Below are positions 9,653 through 20,156 of a DNA stretch of 64,000 nt, in pieces (position 1 is the first letter of the stretch; every line of letters begins with the position of its first letter). The DNA comes from Coemansia sp. RSA 487 (lineage: Eukaryota; Kickxellomycota; Kickxellomycetes; Kickxellales; Kickxellaceae), in contig JANBRJ010000023.1 of NCBI GenBank assembly GCA_027577595.1, forward strand, positions 1 through 64,000, read 5' to 3'. The notes under the pieces are model-generated. The model was not told the origin of the DNA and did not search any database. It saw nothing but the letters and a program-made list of their open reading frames with translations. A program made the position numbers and the translations under genes.

Positions 9653-11610
9653 CTAGCGGATGGTTCTGCAGTTTGCACGCAAAACCTTGTCTGCTGGTGT
9701 GCTGTCGACAAGCGAGCGCTGGCTGATGAGGTCAAGAACCGCCTTTGCATTGATTGCAGACTGCGGGCTGCCGACTCCCGACGCAGATATCCAGTCGTAC
9801 AAGACGCAGCATGTTACGAGAACCAACACACACAGGCGTTCACTCTTGGCGCTGTCCGCCTTGCTCTGCTTTACTGTGGTATAGCTCCCACTCGCAAGCG
9901 CAGCAAGACAGTCAAGAACCAGCCTTTCGTTGTCAGACTCCTTGGCGTACTGACTAACCGAGTCGACCACCGCCTTGACCATTGGGTTGTGGTACGCATA
10001 GAAGAGCGACATCTTGTTCGAAACGTCATGCGAAATTGCAAACTTTGCAATATCAGCCTACAATGCATATCAAATAGCAAGCCCGGATGAAAGTAATGCA
10101 GTGTTTGCCCATCGTTGTAATTAGCGGTTTTCTATTTTGGCCATGCACCTTCTTAATACGCACATGCAGTCGTCATTTCCAAAGAGCTGCATCCATCGCG
10201 GCGTCTGCAACGATGTAGCTGTGCACAGAGGGGAGGGAAGGGAACACTGCATCTAAAAACAAGAGAATACACCGATCCTCAAAACGAAGCATTACAGCCT
10301 AGCCAATACTTACATTTTGCGACTTTGATATGCGCGAAAGCGTGCGACGGTAGTACGAGAAATCATTTTGGATTGCTGGGATCGACGCCTACAAAATGTC
10401 AAAAGAGCAATTCCCAACCACACAGAAAGTTTTCAAAGCGAGTAAAATTAGACGCAGAACCAAAAAACTTGATGTTTGTCGCTCGTTTTTCAGCGCACAA
10501 ACAAAAGGCAGATCGCCACTACCAACAAAAATAGGGATAGAACGCTTTGGCTTCTCTTTTCCCCTTACCTTCAGTGAATCAAATGCAAACGCGTTCTGCA
10601 TCAGGTCCGCCAGAAGCCGTGCAAGTCCCCGACTTCTGTCCGTTGCTGCATTATCCTCGTGGTCTACCTGGCTGCAAAGCTCGTCCAGAACTTCGGGAAT
10701 CATTCGCTCTACAACGCGTACAGTAGCCAGTAGCAAAGCTTCACACACAGAAAAGAAAAAAAGCAAGGTTTGGCTATGCTGTTTAGCCGAGACACTAATA
10801 AACTAGAAGCACTCCGAAAGCCCCGCTTGGAGTTGGCGCTTTTTTTTTCATAAACAGAGATATCCAAGTAGCTATGTGCAAGATACGTACCAACAGTCTG
10901 TGCATACTGGTAGCACTCAACAAGCAGCTGCACCGACGGGCCTATTTTCCGCCACGCTGCCTCCTCGTTGTCAGGCGTGGGGTCCGAAATGGCCGTTCTT
11001 ATCTCCTCAGTGCTATCCTGGTATCCGCTAATGCTCTGCAGAAGTACCTGGCCGACTTTTAACAACCTGTTGCCATCGGGGAAATTTTCTTCGACAAACT
11101 GTGCATTTCGCGTATCTACACAGCAGCAGTAAATGTTAAAATAGAACACAAATAACAGAGAAACGGGCAATGAGTTTAACGGTGATTGGGTCACGGTACG
11201 TGCAAAGCAGCGCTTGTACGGTCTCTACCGCGGTGCTGTATTCAGAGAGAAGGGAGGAAACGAGGGATAGTTCCCTAGCGCTCCTTGCCAAGAATAAACA
11301 CGTTTGCGTCCGGTATTGTTGTTACACGCACTCCCCCATTTTCCGTACTGCTGGTAGCTTTTACTGGACCACAAGGTTTTCTGGGAAATGGGAAGAAGGG
11401 GTGGATACTTTTTACTGGGATGCATGCAAATGAGGAATCAGACAGTTCAAGACACCTTGGTATATAGCTGCATTTACCTCCTAGATTGAATATGAATTCG
11501 TTGAATTGCTTGGAGAAGCGTATCGAGCCCTCCGTGTCCTTGGACGTTCTGGAAATTCCGGTTGAATTTCCGCTAGGACTGCCACGAAGTAGTGAAAGGA
11601 ATAACCCCAT
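9653..11610 (-). CDS. CYRI: CYRI / FAM49 homologue (Rac1-binding regulator of the SCAR/WAVE complex)
   Basis: CYRI proteins bind active Rac and restrain WAVE-driven Arp2/3 actin assembly at the membrane. Five exons join in phase: 11610-11478, 11115-10891, 10708-10569, 10388-10314 and 10057-9653. The sum is 978 nt, 325 residues, almost the length of human CYRIB (324). Family landmarks are visible: MGLF at the N-terminus (Gly2 available for myristoylation), STEEIRTAISDP near the start, AIQNDFSYYRRTLSR with the Arg pair known to contact Rac1 (residues 180-181 here), and NKMSLFYAYHNPM. Spacing between the YYRR and MSLFYA motifs equals the human spacing, which argues against an extra exon in the last intron. 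The catalytic-like exon 4 motif is the strongest evidence. Identity is from remembered family sequence, not a search. Confidence 0.9.
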
Positions 11611-12329
11611 GGTAAACTGAACGCCTCGCTGTTAGTATTTGCCTTTTGTTTGACGTTTGCTACTGGAATACTGCTTGCTTTGAACTCCGCGTCTGTATAA
11701 AATTACTCGCTACAAACTATCCCTTCCAAAAGAATAGGCAGTAAAACGGTCCACAAGCTTGGAAAGAGGGTAAAAAAAACTGACAAGAAAAGAAAGAAAA
11801 GAAAAAGAGCAATAACAAATCCACCCCGTGTTGTTTGGAACGCGTGGATTAACCGAAAGGGAAAGGTTTGTTTGGAAGAGCAAAAAAAGACAATTTCGAG
11901 ACGGTCTTGCTGCCTGCTACTGTTGGGTTGTATAAAAGAAAAGATCCTGTGTCTCAGTGGTTTGGTGTAAAGGAAGGAAGGAAGGAAGAAACCAAACAAC
12001 AAAAGCACTTGACACAAGTAGAACTTTACGCAAAAACACTAATAATAGGACAATAACTGGAGCTTAAAAAGATAAAAAAAGAAAGAACAGAAAACAGAAG
12101 CAAAAGCAAAATTGCAAATGCACGTGCATGCAAGCACAACAATAAGCCAGCCAAAAGCTGATCAGATTTCACTGCTGCCAAAAACCTGTTTATCCAAAAG
12201 ACCAGTCCAACCAGTCCCCCTTTCTCACGTGCACCAAGCAAAAGCGTGCTATCTTTAGATTTTTTTGCACAGCTGAGATCAGTCGTCACTCTTGACAGGC
12301 TTGCTTTTCTTTTTATATTTCGTCATGCT
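11611..12329. other. Intergenic region upstream of CYRI
   Basis: About 720 bp, AT- and purine-rich, between the CYRI start and the left end of the inverted-repeat element. It presumably holds the CYRI promoter. No supported ORF or RNA gene was seen. Confidence 0.4.
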
Positions 12330-12460
12330 GTGTTTTGCAAAACTAATTGAGACAAATAACAAGGATGTATGCGCGTCGAATCGTCAAAGGTTTGCGGTGG
12401 CGATAATTCATTTTGCGTTCCAAGAAAAAGTCGTCTGCGCAGATGTGGCAAGTTATTTGC
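12330..12460 (+). repeat. Left terminal inverted repeat of copy A
   Basis: Matches the reverse complement of 13215-13365, including ATTTTGCGTTCCAAGAAAA on the left against ATTTTGCATTCCAAGAAAA on the right. The first 19 bases agree exactly between the two ends. Confidence 0.75.
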
Positions 12461-12649
12461 ACTAGCCGGCGTTATATTTGCGCTTGGAGGCAAGAGGCGC
12501 AAACTGGGCTTTGTGGAGAAAGCTGTTCGCTACACGCCTATTTACTTCACACTAAAATGGATTGGCTTCTTGGTCTCGGTCTATGCTTTCAATGCGATTA
12601 GTTAACATTGATCTTAATAAAACCCAACAATCTGAAAAAACACCATTAC

Positions 12650-13049
12650 TACCTTGAACAAGAACCCAGCTGCGGGGCTGGTGCACATCAAGAAGGGCCT
12701 ATGTAAAGCATTCAACGGCCTGACTATAGCAGTATCAGCACTACACAGGCATTTGGTTGGAAAGTGCTGCCTATCAACGAGCGAAGATGAAAGAAGTGCT
12801 CTGCCACGGCCTCCTTGGGTGCACCAACGAGCCATGTATGGGCCCGTGGAAGTGAGTGGTATTCTGACTCCTCGTTCATGCATGTACAACCGAGATCTCG
12901 CAGTCGTTCTCAATTTCAGGCATATTTTCCATGGCCTTCGCGATCATAGCGAGACTCCAGAGCGCTTTTGTTGCAGTCAGTCTGCTGCTGTTGCTATCAT
13001 TGAACAGAAGTCCAAGAAGAAAAGGAAGACGGCAAGGACAAACAAATAA
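12650..13049 (+). pseudogene. Fanzor (eukaryotic TnpB-like nuclease) C-terminal remnant
   Basis: One frame ends with YNRDLAVVLNFRHIFHGLRD and a Lys/Arg-rich tail, closely matching the RuvC-III region WNRDLAAVLNFRHILHSLRQ of the intact Fanzor at 54657-56876. Just upstream but in another frame lies CHGLLGCTNEPC, matching CYGLLMCQNKKC of the Fanzor zinc finger, and before that GWKVLPINERR, matching GFKVYLLDEFR. The pieces are therefore a frameshifted, shortened C-terminal third of a Fanzor gene. DNA similarity to the intact gene across the RuvC-III block looks like roughly two thirds, so this is a different, older lineage rather than a recent copy. It is not functional as a protein. Confidence 0.75.
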
Positions 13050-13089
13050 CAACTACCACGAAATTCAGTCAAGGTTATAGCCGCGGCAA

Positions 13090-13120
13090 ATCCTAGTTCT
13101 AGGAATCCTAGCTCTAGGAT
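13090..13120 (+). other. Imperfect hairpin downstream of the Fanzor remnant (candidate guide-RNA scaffold element)
   Basis: A 31-nt inverted repeat: two 14-nt arms starting ATCCTAG and ending CTAGGAT around an AAT loop, with 12 of 14 positions pairing. The same hairpin occurs in copy B at 49569-49599 with one G-C changed to a G.T-type pair. It lies 41 nt 3' of the stop of the remnant. Whether it was ever transcribed is unknown. Confidence 0.5.
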
Positions 13121-13528
13121 AGGATGCAGTCCCTTTTGCAAGTAGATGTTCGAATGAGAGCTGAAGAGATAAACATCTGTGGCTGCTTCTAGACAGCAGT
13201 ACCAATCATGTGTTTTCCCGTTTTGCGCTGACGCATATGCCACGCCAGCAGACGCAAACGACTTTTTCTTGGAATGCAAAATGCATTATTGCCACCAAAA
13301 ACCTTTCTACCATTCGAAGCGTATACCATCCCTTCTTATTCAATGCAATTAGTTTTGCAAAACACTGAATCTAATGCTTGTTCAAGCTTCCGTCGTTTGT
13401 GCACATTTCCCACAAGAATCATGCACCCACGAATACTGATATTGCTGCACTTTTGAGAATAGTTTCTGCCTTTATGCTTTCACTTTGTGTCATCTGATCT
13501 TTCTTACTGTTTATAATCTAGTATTGCA

Positions 13529-15599
13529 ATGATCATAAGCCACCTCTACACGGACCAGCTATTCGAGCCGCACACAGTTGCTGAGTGGAAGCTAAACATG
13601 GCAGCCGTTTCCTCGAAAAGGTCGCTCTTGTTGGTGGCCAAGGCTCGAAACGTGCTTGTGTATAAAATCGACCATTACACGCGTCTCCCGATATATCGCA
13701 CACAAGTTGAATACCCGTGGCCGTTTCAGGTAAGAGATGTTTACATTGATTCGCTCTTTATTTGACTTTAAAACCTTACTATACTAGTGTACCTAGGTAT
13801 TCTTAGTTACAACCAAAGGTGAACATTTTAAACACATTGGACTATCCTTATTCTATAGATGGACGAAATCAACGCAATATCCTTGGGAAAGCTGCTTGGA
13901 GAAGAGGTGCTTATTGCTGTGTACGATAGCGGACGGAGCGCTGCTTGGAATTTAGCCGATGGCAGCTTTACTATCGTTTGGAAACGAAGGCAAGTGCAGC
14001 TTAGAGTGCATTTTATGGCTTTAATTTGTTTTACTTAAAGCACCCCATTTAATATTTGCTTTGTCAATATTTGCTCACTAATGTGCACTTGCTTCCTTGG
14101 ATTTTGCTATTATAGCACTGGCGTTTCTTCATGGGGATGCGCCATCCACGACTCTCAAAACATCGCTGCTATCAGCTCGAATTCGCATAATGTCGATGTG
14201 TTATACCCAGCAACACCCGAATCTGGAGCCGGTTCGCCAAAAGGTAAATTAGATGGCGACAAATAAAGTCAGCAGCAAATATCTTCATATGCTGCATTGC
14301 TGTTTAATGAATATTTCTGTCGTGTTTCTAAATCAGTATTTTTTGCAAGCCCAACCTATTCCAGCTCAACAATATTCATATAAAAAATTAGAATCGGGCG
14401 AGATATCCTCGGGTACAGACATACACGCGTTCAACGGTGAGGTTGTCACTTTGCAAGGACATGCTGGAAACATACCAAATGTTGCATTCTCTGCTGGTGG
14501 CAGCTATATTGCTTCTGCCAGCATAGATCAGACAGCTCGTATATGGTCACTCGAAAGCAAATCGCCTGTTTTCACATTTGTGTATCATCAGTGGTGCTGG
14601 TCCGTCTTATTTGTCTATCCCTTCTTCTTTATGCCGTCTCATATGGAGAAAGAACCGGCATATCACCCGGCTTGCTCACAAGCAGAAAAGCACGGATCAG
14701 GGGAGCAAGACATTGACGATTTAGAAGGAAGGCAGATAGGTGAAGGTAGCAGAGACCAAGAATTCGACCGAATAGAATATCACGAAGAAGCAGACGAAGG
14801 AAACGACCAACCTGATGATAGAGAGAGGTTAGGTGCTGCACTTTTATATGACGAGGCAACTATTACTGATAGCAGCATCGCCGATTCGGAGGAGCTGGAT
14901 ACCAACAGGCATAACGAAGTATCAGCAGAGCTAGCAATTGACCACACAACAGACATGCAAAACGGGCATTTGGGCACCGGGGTAAATACGTCTGCAAGAA
15001 GCGAAAACAGCGACAGTGGACAAAGTGCCACAGGCGTTGGGACTGGATTGGACAATTGTGACGATACAGCAGCAAGTGGCCCCAGATCATACGTTGGTAC
15101 CGAAGGTCGTTTTGTCCCGGAAAGCACGCATCCTAACCAATCTTCTCCGCTCCTGCTCTGTGGAACCAAAAGCGATCTACTGCTTCTAGATCCCTCGAAC
15201 AACGAATCGCCTGTTGTGGACAAAATCGAGTATGTGGTGTCGCGCACGCCCATGCCATCGCTGATGGAGATGTTAACGTTTGACAGGATAACTTTTCTGG
15301 AATGGGTACCTGAGCTTGCTATTGTTGTCGTGGGGTCGCTTACTGGCACTGTCACTATTGTTCGCCTTGAATGCACACATCATGATGATGAGCCACCTCG
15401 ATACAGGATGCGTGTGCTAGCATATATCCCCGTAAAATCGCATTCCTCCCCGCTCTACGGAGCGTCTGTCTACAGAAACCCTGTGGATTGCAGTCAGTTC
15501 TGTAGCGTCACGCTGTATCTGATATACGTTGATGGAGATCTGGCTGCACACGAGATGCGTCTTCCTTTGGATCTGGCTGGAACGGCACTTCACTTTTAA
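13529..15599 (+). CDS. CRT10: CRT10-like WD40 protein
   Basis: Yeast Crt10 is a WD40 protein linked to regulation of ribonucleotide reductase genes. Four exons join in phase: 13529-13729, 13859-13989, 14116-14243 and 14350-15599, giving about 569 residues. The third exon needs a GC-AG intron (donor AG/GCAAGT at 13990), which produces SIVWKRSTGVSSWGCAIHDS-like continuity. Family-like segments are INAISLGKLLGEEVLIAVYD, SSWGCAIH followed by AAISSNSHNVDVLYP, and a WD repeat VTLQGHAGNIPNVAF...ASIDQTARIWSL. An acidic low-complexity insert follows (about residues 245-370). The C-terminal part, with LLCGTKSDLLLLD and TFLEWVPELAIVVVGS, fits the second half of the family. The CRT10 assignment rests on remembered motif order; a generic WD40 protein is the alternative. 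Confidence 0.75.
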
Positions 15600-15874
15600 A
15601 TCGCCTAAAGATACGTAGAGCGACAGCCGTTCTTTCTCCCTCTCTAGTAAACTGTTTGTGAATGTGAAATATAAATGTTATTTGGTGTGTACCTATTGTG
15701 CTGTGCTGCTGCCGAGCCAGAGAAAATAATAAAAAAAACAAAAACGATAAATGTATAAAGAAAAGACAGGGTCGAAAATCAAAGAGATAAAAGCAGCAGC
15801 AATATCTAACAGCCGATCAACCCAATTACATAAAGTAGGGAATATTCTCCTCGGCCGCCAAAACGAGGCACTCT

Positions 15875-17170
15875 TCAGATCCCGCGCGGGTTAGAAATAT
15901 GCCTTGTAATCCAAGGATGATTCAGCACTTCTTCCAACGGGAGCCGTTTGGCACCATCGTACTGCAGCAGACCTTTGATGAGGTTCGCCGCCTCCGACGA
16001 TACGAACGCGGGAATATGCAGATCGACTTTCGCAATACGGCGGTACGTTGCCTTGTGGCTATCCATGACCTCAAAGGGCGGGACGCCGACCAGAAATTCG
16101 TACGCAAGCACGCCCAGGCTCCACAGATCAACCGATGCGCTGTGGTCACGCCCCTCGACCATCTCTGGCGGCAGGTAGTCAAGCGTGCCGCACAGCGTGC
16201 GTCTCCGCGAGTTTGGCGCATGCACAGACCACCCAAAGTCCGATATCTTCAGCTCGCCGTTCGCGTTAAGGAGCAGGTTTTCTGGCTTGATATCGCGATG
16301 AATGACGTGCTTCGAGTGCAGGTACTCGAGGGCGTTGGCGATCTGAGCAATGTACTTGGCAGCTTCGGGCTCCGAGAAGTAGCCCTGCTTCTGGAGAAGC
16401 TTGTAAACCTCGCCGCGCGCTGCGTACTCGAGAATAAGATAAACCCGCTTTTCGTCGTGGAAGTACCCATACAAGCGAAGGATGTGTGGATGGCGCAAGT
16501 GCGTCTGGATCTCAACCTCGCGCCTCAGCTGCTTTTCAATCTTGCTTTCCTGGAGCTCGGACTTGAACAGCACTTTGAGGGCGCATATAAAGTTTGTGTT
16601 CTTCTCGCGAGCAAGATAGGCGCGTCCAAATTTGCCCTTGCCAAGAACCCGCCCAATGTCAAAGTCGGACAAGCACCAGCGCCTGCTGCCATCGTTAGCG
16701 CCGTTTTTGCTGCCGGAATTTCCCGACGACAACGACGGCGGCGGCGGTGGATTGGGGCGTTGCGGCATAGGGCGGCCGCCATGCGGTTTCTGTCTAGTGT
16801 TGCCATTGGTCTGGTTCGCTGGACCGGGGCTGGCGTCATGGTATGTCTGGCCCGTCGAGTCGCTGCTTCTCTCGCGATGACGCTGGTTGTCTGAAGTCGG
16901 GCGTGACATGTGGCTGCTTTTCCCTGAAAGTGCGGCCCTCGCTGCTTTCTGTCCAGCAAGGTTTATTGTGCTTATGTCAGAGGTAAGCCGCTCGACTTCC
17001 CGCTACATTGATGTAAACAGCATAAATCACTTTGTGTGCTTAGCTTCTATTTCAGCAACCAAACAACAGCGCATATGTTTTGGTTACATTGAGCGTATGT
17101 GTGGGTCAGAGAAAAGCTTTGGACAAACAGCGCTCTTACTTACCGTCTTTACTGGCTCCAGCCTGTTCAT
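15875..17170 (-). CDS. IPL1: Aurora protein kinase (Ipl1/Ark1)
   Basis: Mitotic Ser/Thr kinase of the chromosomal passenger complex, correcting kinetochore attachments and controlling the spindle and cytokinesis. The catalytic exon is 16948-15875; a 27-nt first exon (17170-17144, MNRLEPVKT) joins it in phase 0 through a GTAAGT...CAG intron of 195 bp, giving 366 residues. The N-terminus (to about 98) is Pro/Gly/Gln-rich and disordered. The kinase domain shows GKGKFG (P-loop), CALKVLF (ATP Lys), [21 protein letters not shown] and the activation loop [16 protein letters not shown], whose Thr is the Aurora autophosphorylation site. DFGWSVHAP identifies Aurora rather than a related AGC kinase. An in-frame ATG at 16909 is a possible alternative start. 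It is convergent with the CRT10-like gene. Confidence 0.95.
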
Positions 17171-17452
17171 GCTCTGAATGGTAGTATGCTTCAAAAGACA
17201 AGAAACAAAATATATTTGGTTCCAAAAGAACAAGAGTAAATAAAAAGCAGAATCCAACAGGCGAATTGAAAAGAGAAAAAAATCAATTTAGAAAGAAAGT
17301 GTGCTCTCTTTTTGTCACTGCACAAGCTGCAGAATTCAAGAGCAATCTTGCCCTTGAAAGACGAGCAAGTAAAAAGAAAAGCGCCTGATTGGTTCGTATT
17401 GTTGTTGGTTAGCTCAGCTGTGGCGCTTCAGGCGATTGTTGTCAATAAAAAG

Positions 17453-18270
17453 TCAGCTTTTTAATTCAAGCGTGCAACCGTTATAAATCCCTTCATCAGG
17501 TCCAGAGTCTGTAACAAGCAGGCTATCGAAGGATTTGTTCGAGGGCAGTGCCTCGCTAGCCCCTGGCCTGTGCAGACGATACACTATGTTTGGCAGCATC
17601 GATAGGCGCATCTGCTTTGCGAGCTGTGCGGCGGCATTCCCAACGACCGATTTCTACAGCAGCCATGAGCAGTTTGTGTAAAAGTAGACAAACATCGCAA
17701 TTAGTTTCAGGCTCTGAAAGGACAATAGAACCAGCTTTTTTCATTTGTTTGGCTTGCCACAAAATAAGCCTTTTGCTTGGACAATAGAGACCATACCTTG
17801 TTGATAAAGACATTTATAGACTTTTCCTTGTGTTCCACACAAAAATAAACCCGATCGTTCATGTCTATGCTTGAATTTCCAGTAGCCTTGGCCTTGAGGC
17901 GCATGAGCTCAATCTTGGGCGACTTCCGTGGTGGCTGCTTCAGCCGTTTCGCAGCTGTCCTTTCACTTTGGTCGGAGTTTCTAAAATGTTCAAGAGCCTG
18001 TACTTGCTCCACACTCAGCTCCCTTTTCGTGTCCTTGTAGACATGTTCAATGCTGCCTCTGTCAGGGCGTGTGTAGTTTGTGATCGGTATATTTCCAGCA
18101 GTGGATACGGAGGTATCGCCGCCCTCGGGGACGCACGGGCACCTGTGGGTGACAATACTTCCGTGCTCTGCGCAGAATTGCTTCTGACAGTATTTGCACC
18201 TGACTGCCAAAAAGTCTAGCTGGCTACATCCGTCAAACGCACAATGATTCCCAATATCTGGAAGCTCCAT
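17453..18270 (-). CDS. CUZ1: AN1 zinc-finger and ubiquitin-like protein (Cuz1/ZFAND1 family)
   Basis: Cuz1/ZFAND1 binds Cdc48/p97 and the proteasome and helps clear arsenite-induced damaged proteins and stress granules. Two exons, 18270-17797 and 17653-17453, join in phase 0 across a 143-bp intron (donor GTATGG), giving 224 residues. The AN1 finger occupies about residues 9-45 with Cys/His spacing visible in HCAFDGC, RCKYCQKQFCAEH and HRCPC. The C-terminal half starts ELMRLKAKATGNSSI, followed by RVYFCVEH and, after splicing, KSVVGNAAAQLAKQMRL and DEGIYNGCTLEL, matching the divergent ubiquitin-like domain of the family. A Lys/Arg-rich linker lies between. Without the second exon the ubiquitin-like fold would be cut in half. 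Confidence 0.85.
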
Positions 18271-18483
18271 TTTTCCTGCCGAATGTTAGTTCCAAAAAGA
18301 ATAGAATAGTGTGACTGGATATCTAATGCACAAAATGTTGCACTCACTAAACAAACAAAAAATATTTTAGGAGCTTTCAAATAGGATTTTTAATAGCGAG
18401 ATACACTATGGTTTTTGTACTTGCTAGAAGGTAAAAAAAATAGTTCTACAAAATAAGACAGGCGTTGTCTACGGAACAATACT

Positions 18484-19892
18484 CTACAATGTGAATGAAA
18501 ATGTCTTTTGTATGCTGCTGTAAGAAATAAGAGGCCACGGGTGCTTGTGCGATGCATGGGATCCGGTGTGGCCCTCGCTGGCTGAATCATGCCCAGGTTC
18601 GACTGTTCTGTAACCCAAAACAACTTCTACAAGGTCGATGGGCTGAACAGTTGACTTTGCTCCATTTATGGTCTCGTCATTATATCTGGAATTAACAAAC
18701 TCAATATATGCGACCGTGTATCTCGGGTGGCACATACGTAGCGGAATATACAGGTAGTCGCGCGTTGCAATCTCGCTCGCATGCCAAAGACGATTCAGTC
18801 GCTTTAGATGCGATACCTACAACAGACAAGTAGTAAACAATGCAGTTTTTCAAGTTTTCGCATACACAAAAAAAAACAAGGGGTCATTTATCAACTTTGA
18901 TTAGCCAAATAAAAAGCAGTAGACAAAAAGAAGGGAATGTGCCCTTTTTTTTCACCCTATCGACAAGAGCCATTTAGATAAACCAAGGAATGAATTTCAG
19001 GGCTCCACAAAGCGCAACTTACCGATATTCCATAGTGCACAGACAGGCTCTCGAGTGAGTCAGGCGCTTGCACACTGTGACGTATCATCTTTATTGACCG
19101 CATCCGTGGCATATCCACTGACGGCTGTGCTGCGTTCAATGTAGGACTGGTGGTATCTGTCCCAGATATTGAATCCTCTACACAGCTACGGGACATCGCT
19201 ATGGCCCCTTCGCCTAGCTGCGTGGGTATTAGAATATTCGGCATTCTCTGTAACAACGGATGGCTGCTGCTGATAGGTATAGACCTGTGTTTGTCGGTAG
19301 CGGAGATTGCAAGTCCACAGGAGAATTCTGTGGTAAGTTGGCCGTTTGCCGGGATGGTTGGGCTAGTGGCTGCCCTGTATCTCATGGAAGGGGCACCGGG
19401 CGTTCCGATATCGCTATCAGATTTGACGCTAACCATATGTGTCTCTGAGCGTGGGAGAGGCGAGGAGATTGCGTCGTCTATGCTCTCCAAAAGCCCGCTT
19501 TCGGCGCGGTGGGCCATGTTGCGCGCAAACAAGCTGACATCCGTTGCTGATGGCGTTAGAAGAGGGTCATTCTTGGCGCGGCGGCGTTGGACTACCCGTC
19601 GGAGAGCCCGGGCTCTGGGCATATCCGCGGCACCAGCTGATACAGGCGCCCATGGGTTGCTGTTCTGTTCCAAGGTAGCGTCGTCAAACACTTGTCTGTC
19701 GATGTAGTTGCCAAAGCTGGCGGAATTTGTGGTGGAGCTGGCTCTGTCGGCATACATGCTGTGCACATTATTGTCGAGAGCAAGGGCCGCAGAGTCCGTC
19801 GTCTCCGGTTGTCGCAGCGCTTTTTGTGCTCCAAGCGCAAATATCAAACGCTTCCTTCTTTTTGTTGGCACACTGGTGCTACCGCTATACAC
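18484..19892 (-). CDS. LysM-domain protein, intracellular type
   Basis: Two exons: up to 19023, then 18816-18484 (intron 19022-18817, GTAAGT...TAG, phase 0). The join creates one LysM domain: IRHSVQAPDSLESLSVHYGIS followed by VSHLKRLNRLW and YLYIPLRM, the pattern of LYSMD-type proteins. There is no signal peptide, so a secreted chitin-binding effector role is unlikely; LYSMD-like intracellular proteins have poorly known functions. The N-terminal 290 codons are Ser/Thr-rich with a basic patch LRRVVQRRRAK. The start is unresolved: the frame opens at a GTG at 19892, the first in-frame ATG is at 19757 (about 355 residues), and a TTTAG acceptor near 19905 could join an upstream exon that I could not identify. 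Confidence 0.75.
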
Positions 19893-20156
19893 AGAGTTTC
19901 TAAAGATTCCGGTTCAAATTAAGAAAAGGAAAATAACATAAAGAGTAAAGGGTATGGAAAAAAAGAACGACAAAGAAGAGTACAAGAATTTGCTAATAGC
20001 AAAAGGGCCTTTGAGAGATATTTCGAAAGGGTGAGCAAGCAGTTCCAGACAGGAGCGGCAAAAGGAGAACACACAGTTTGGAGGGGAGTCCACACACGTC
20101 ATATGCTTTTAAAATTGATTTGGCCCCCACCTTGGATTCAGGCGGTGCAAAAGGGT

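Larger units (their letters stand above)
12330..13365. mobile_element. Decayed inverted-repeat DNA transposon with a Fanzor remnant (copy A)
   Basis: The two ends are inverted copies of each other: about 130 bp at 12330-12460 matches the reverse complement of about 13215-13365 at roughly 80% by eye. The outer ends read GTGTTTTGCAAAACTAATTG on the left and the complement on the right; the first bases contain the perfect palindrome GTTTTGCAAAAC. Inside lies a Fanzor C-terminal remnant (12650-13049), then a right-hand segment (13075-13365) that is shared with a second copy at 49378-49858. I could not define a convincing target-site duplication. No transposase is visible, so the element is non-autonomous or decayed. 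It sits between CYRI and the CRT10-like gene. Confidence 0.75.

Noticed and set aside
10145-10260. Possible extra CYRI exon (WMQLFGNDDCM in the last intron)
   Set aside because: No donor keeps the reading phase, and skipping it gives exactly the family spacing between the YYRR and MSLFYA motifs.
12977-13279. 100-codon minus-strand ORF in element copy A, partly shared with copy B
   Set aside because: The shared peptide (LQKGL.PILEL.FLELGFAA) comes from the repeated hairpin DNA and terminal repeat; start and ends differ and no domain is recognisable.
15899-16894. 331-codon plus-strand ORF antisense to Aurora
   Set aside because: Shadow of the kinase exon; its composition is Arg/Val-rich and shows no domain.
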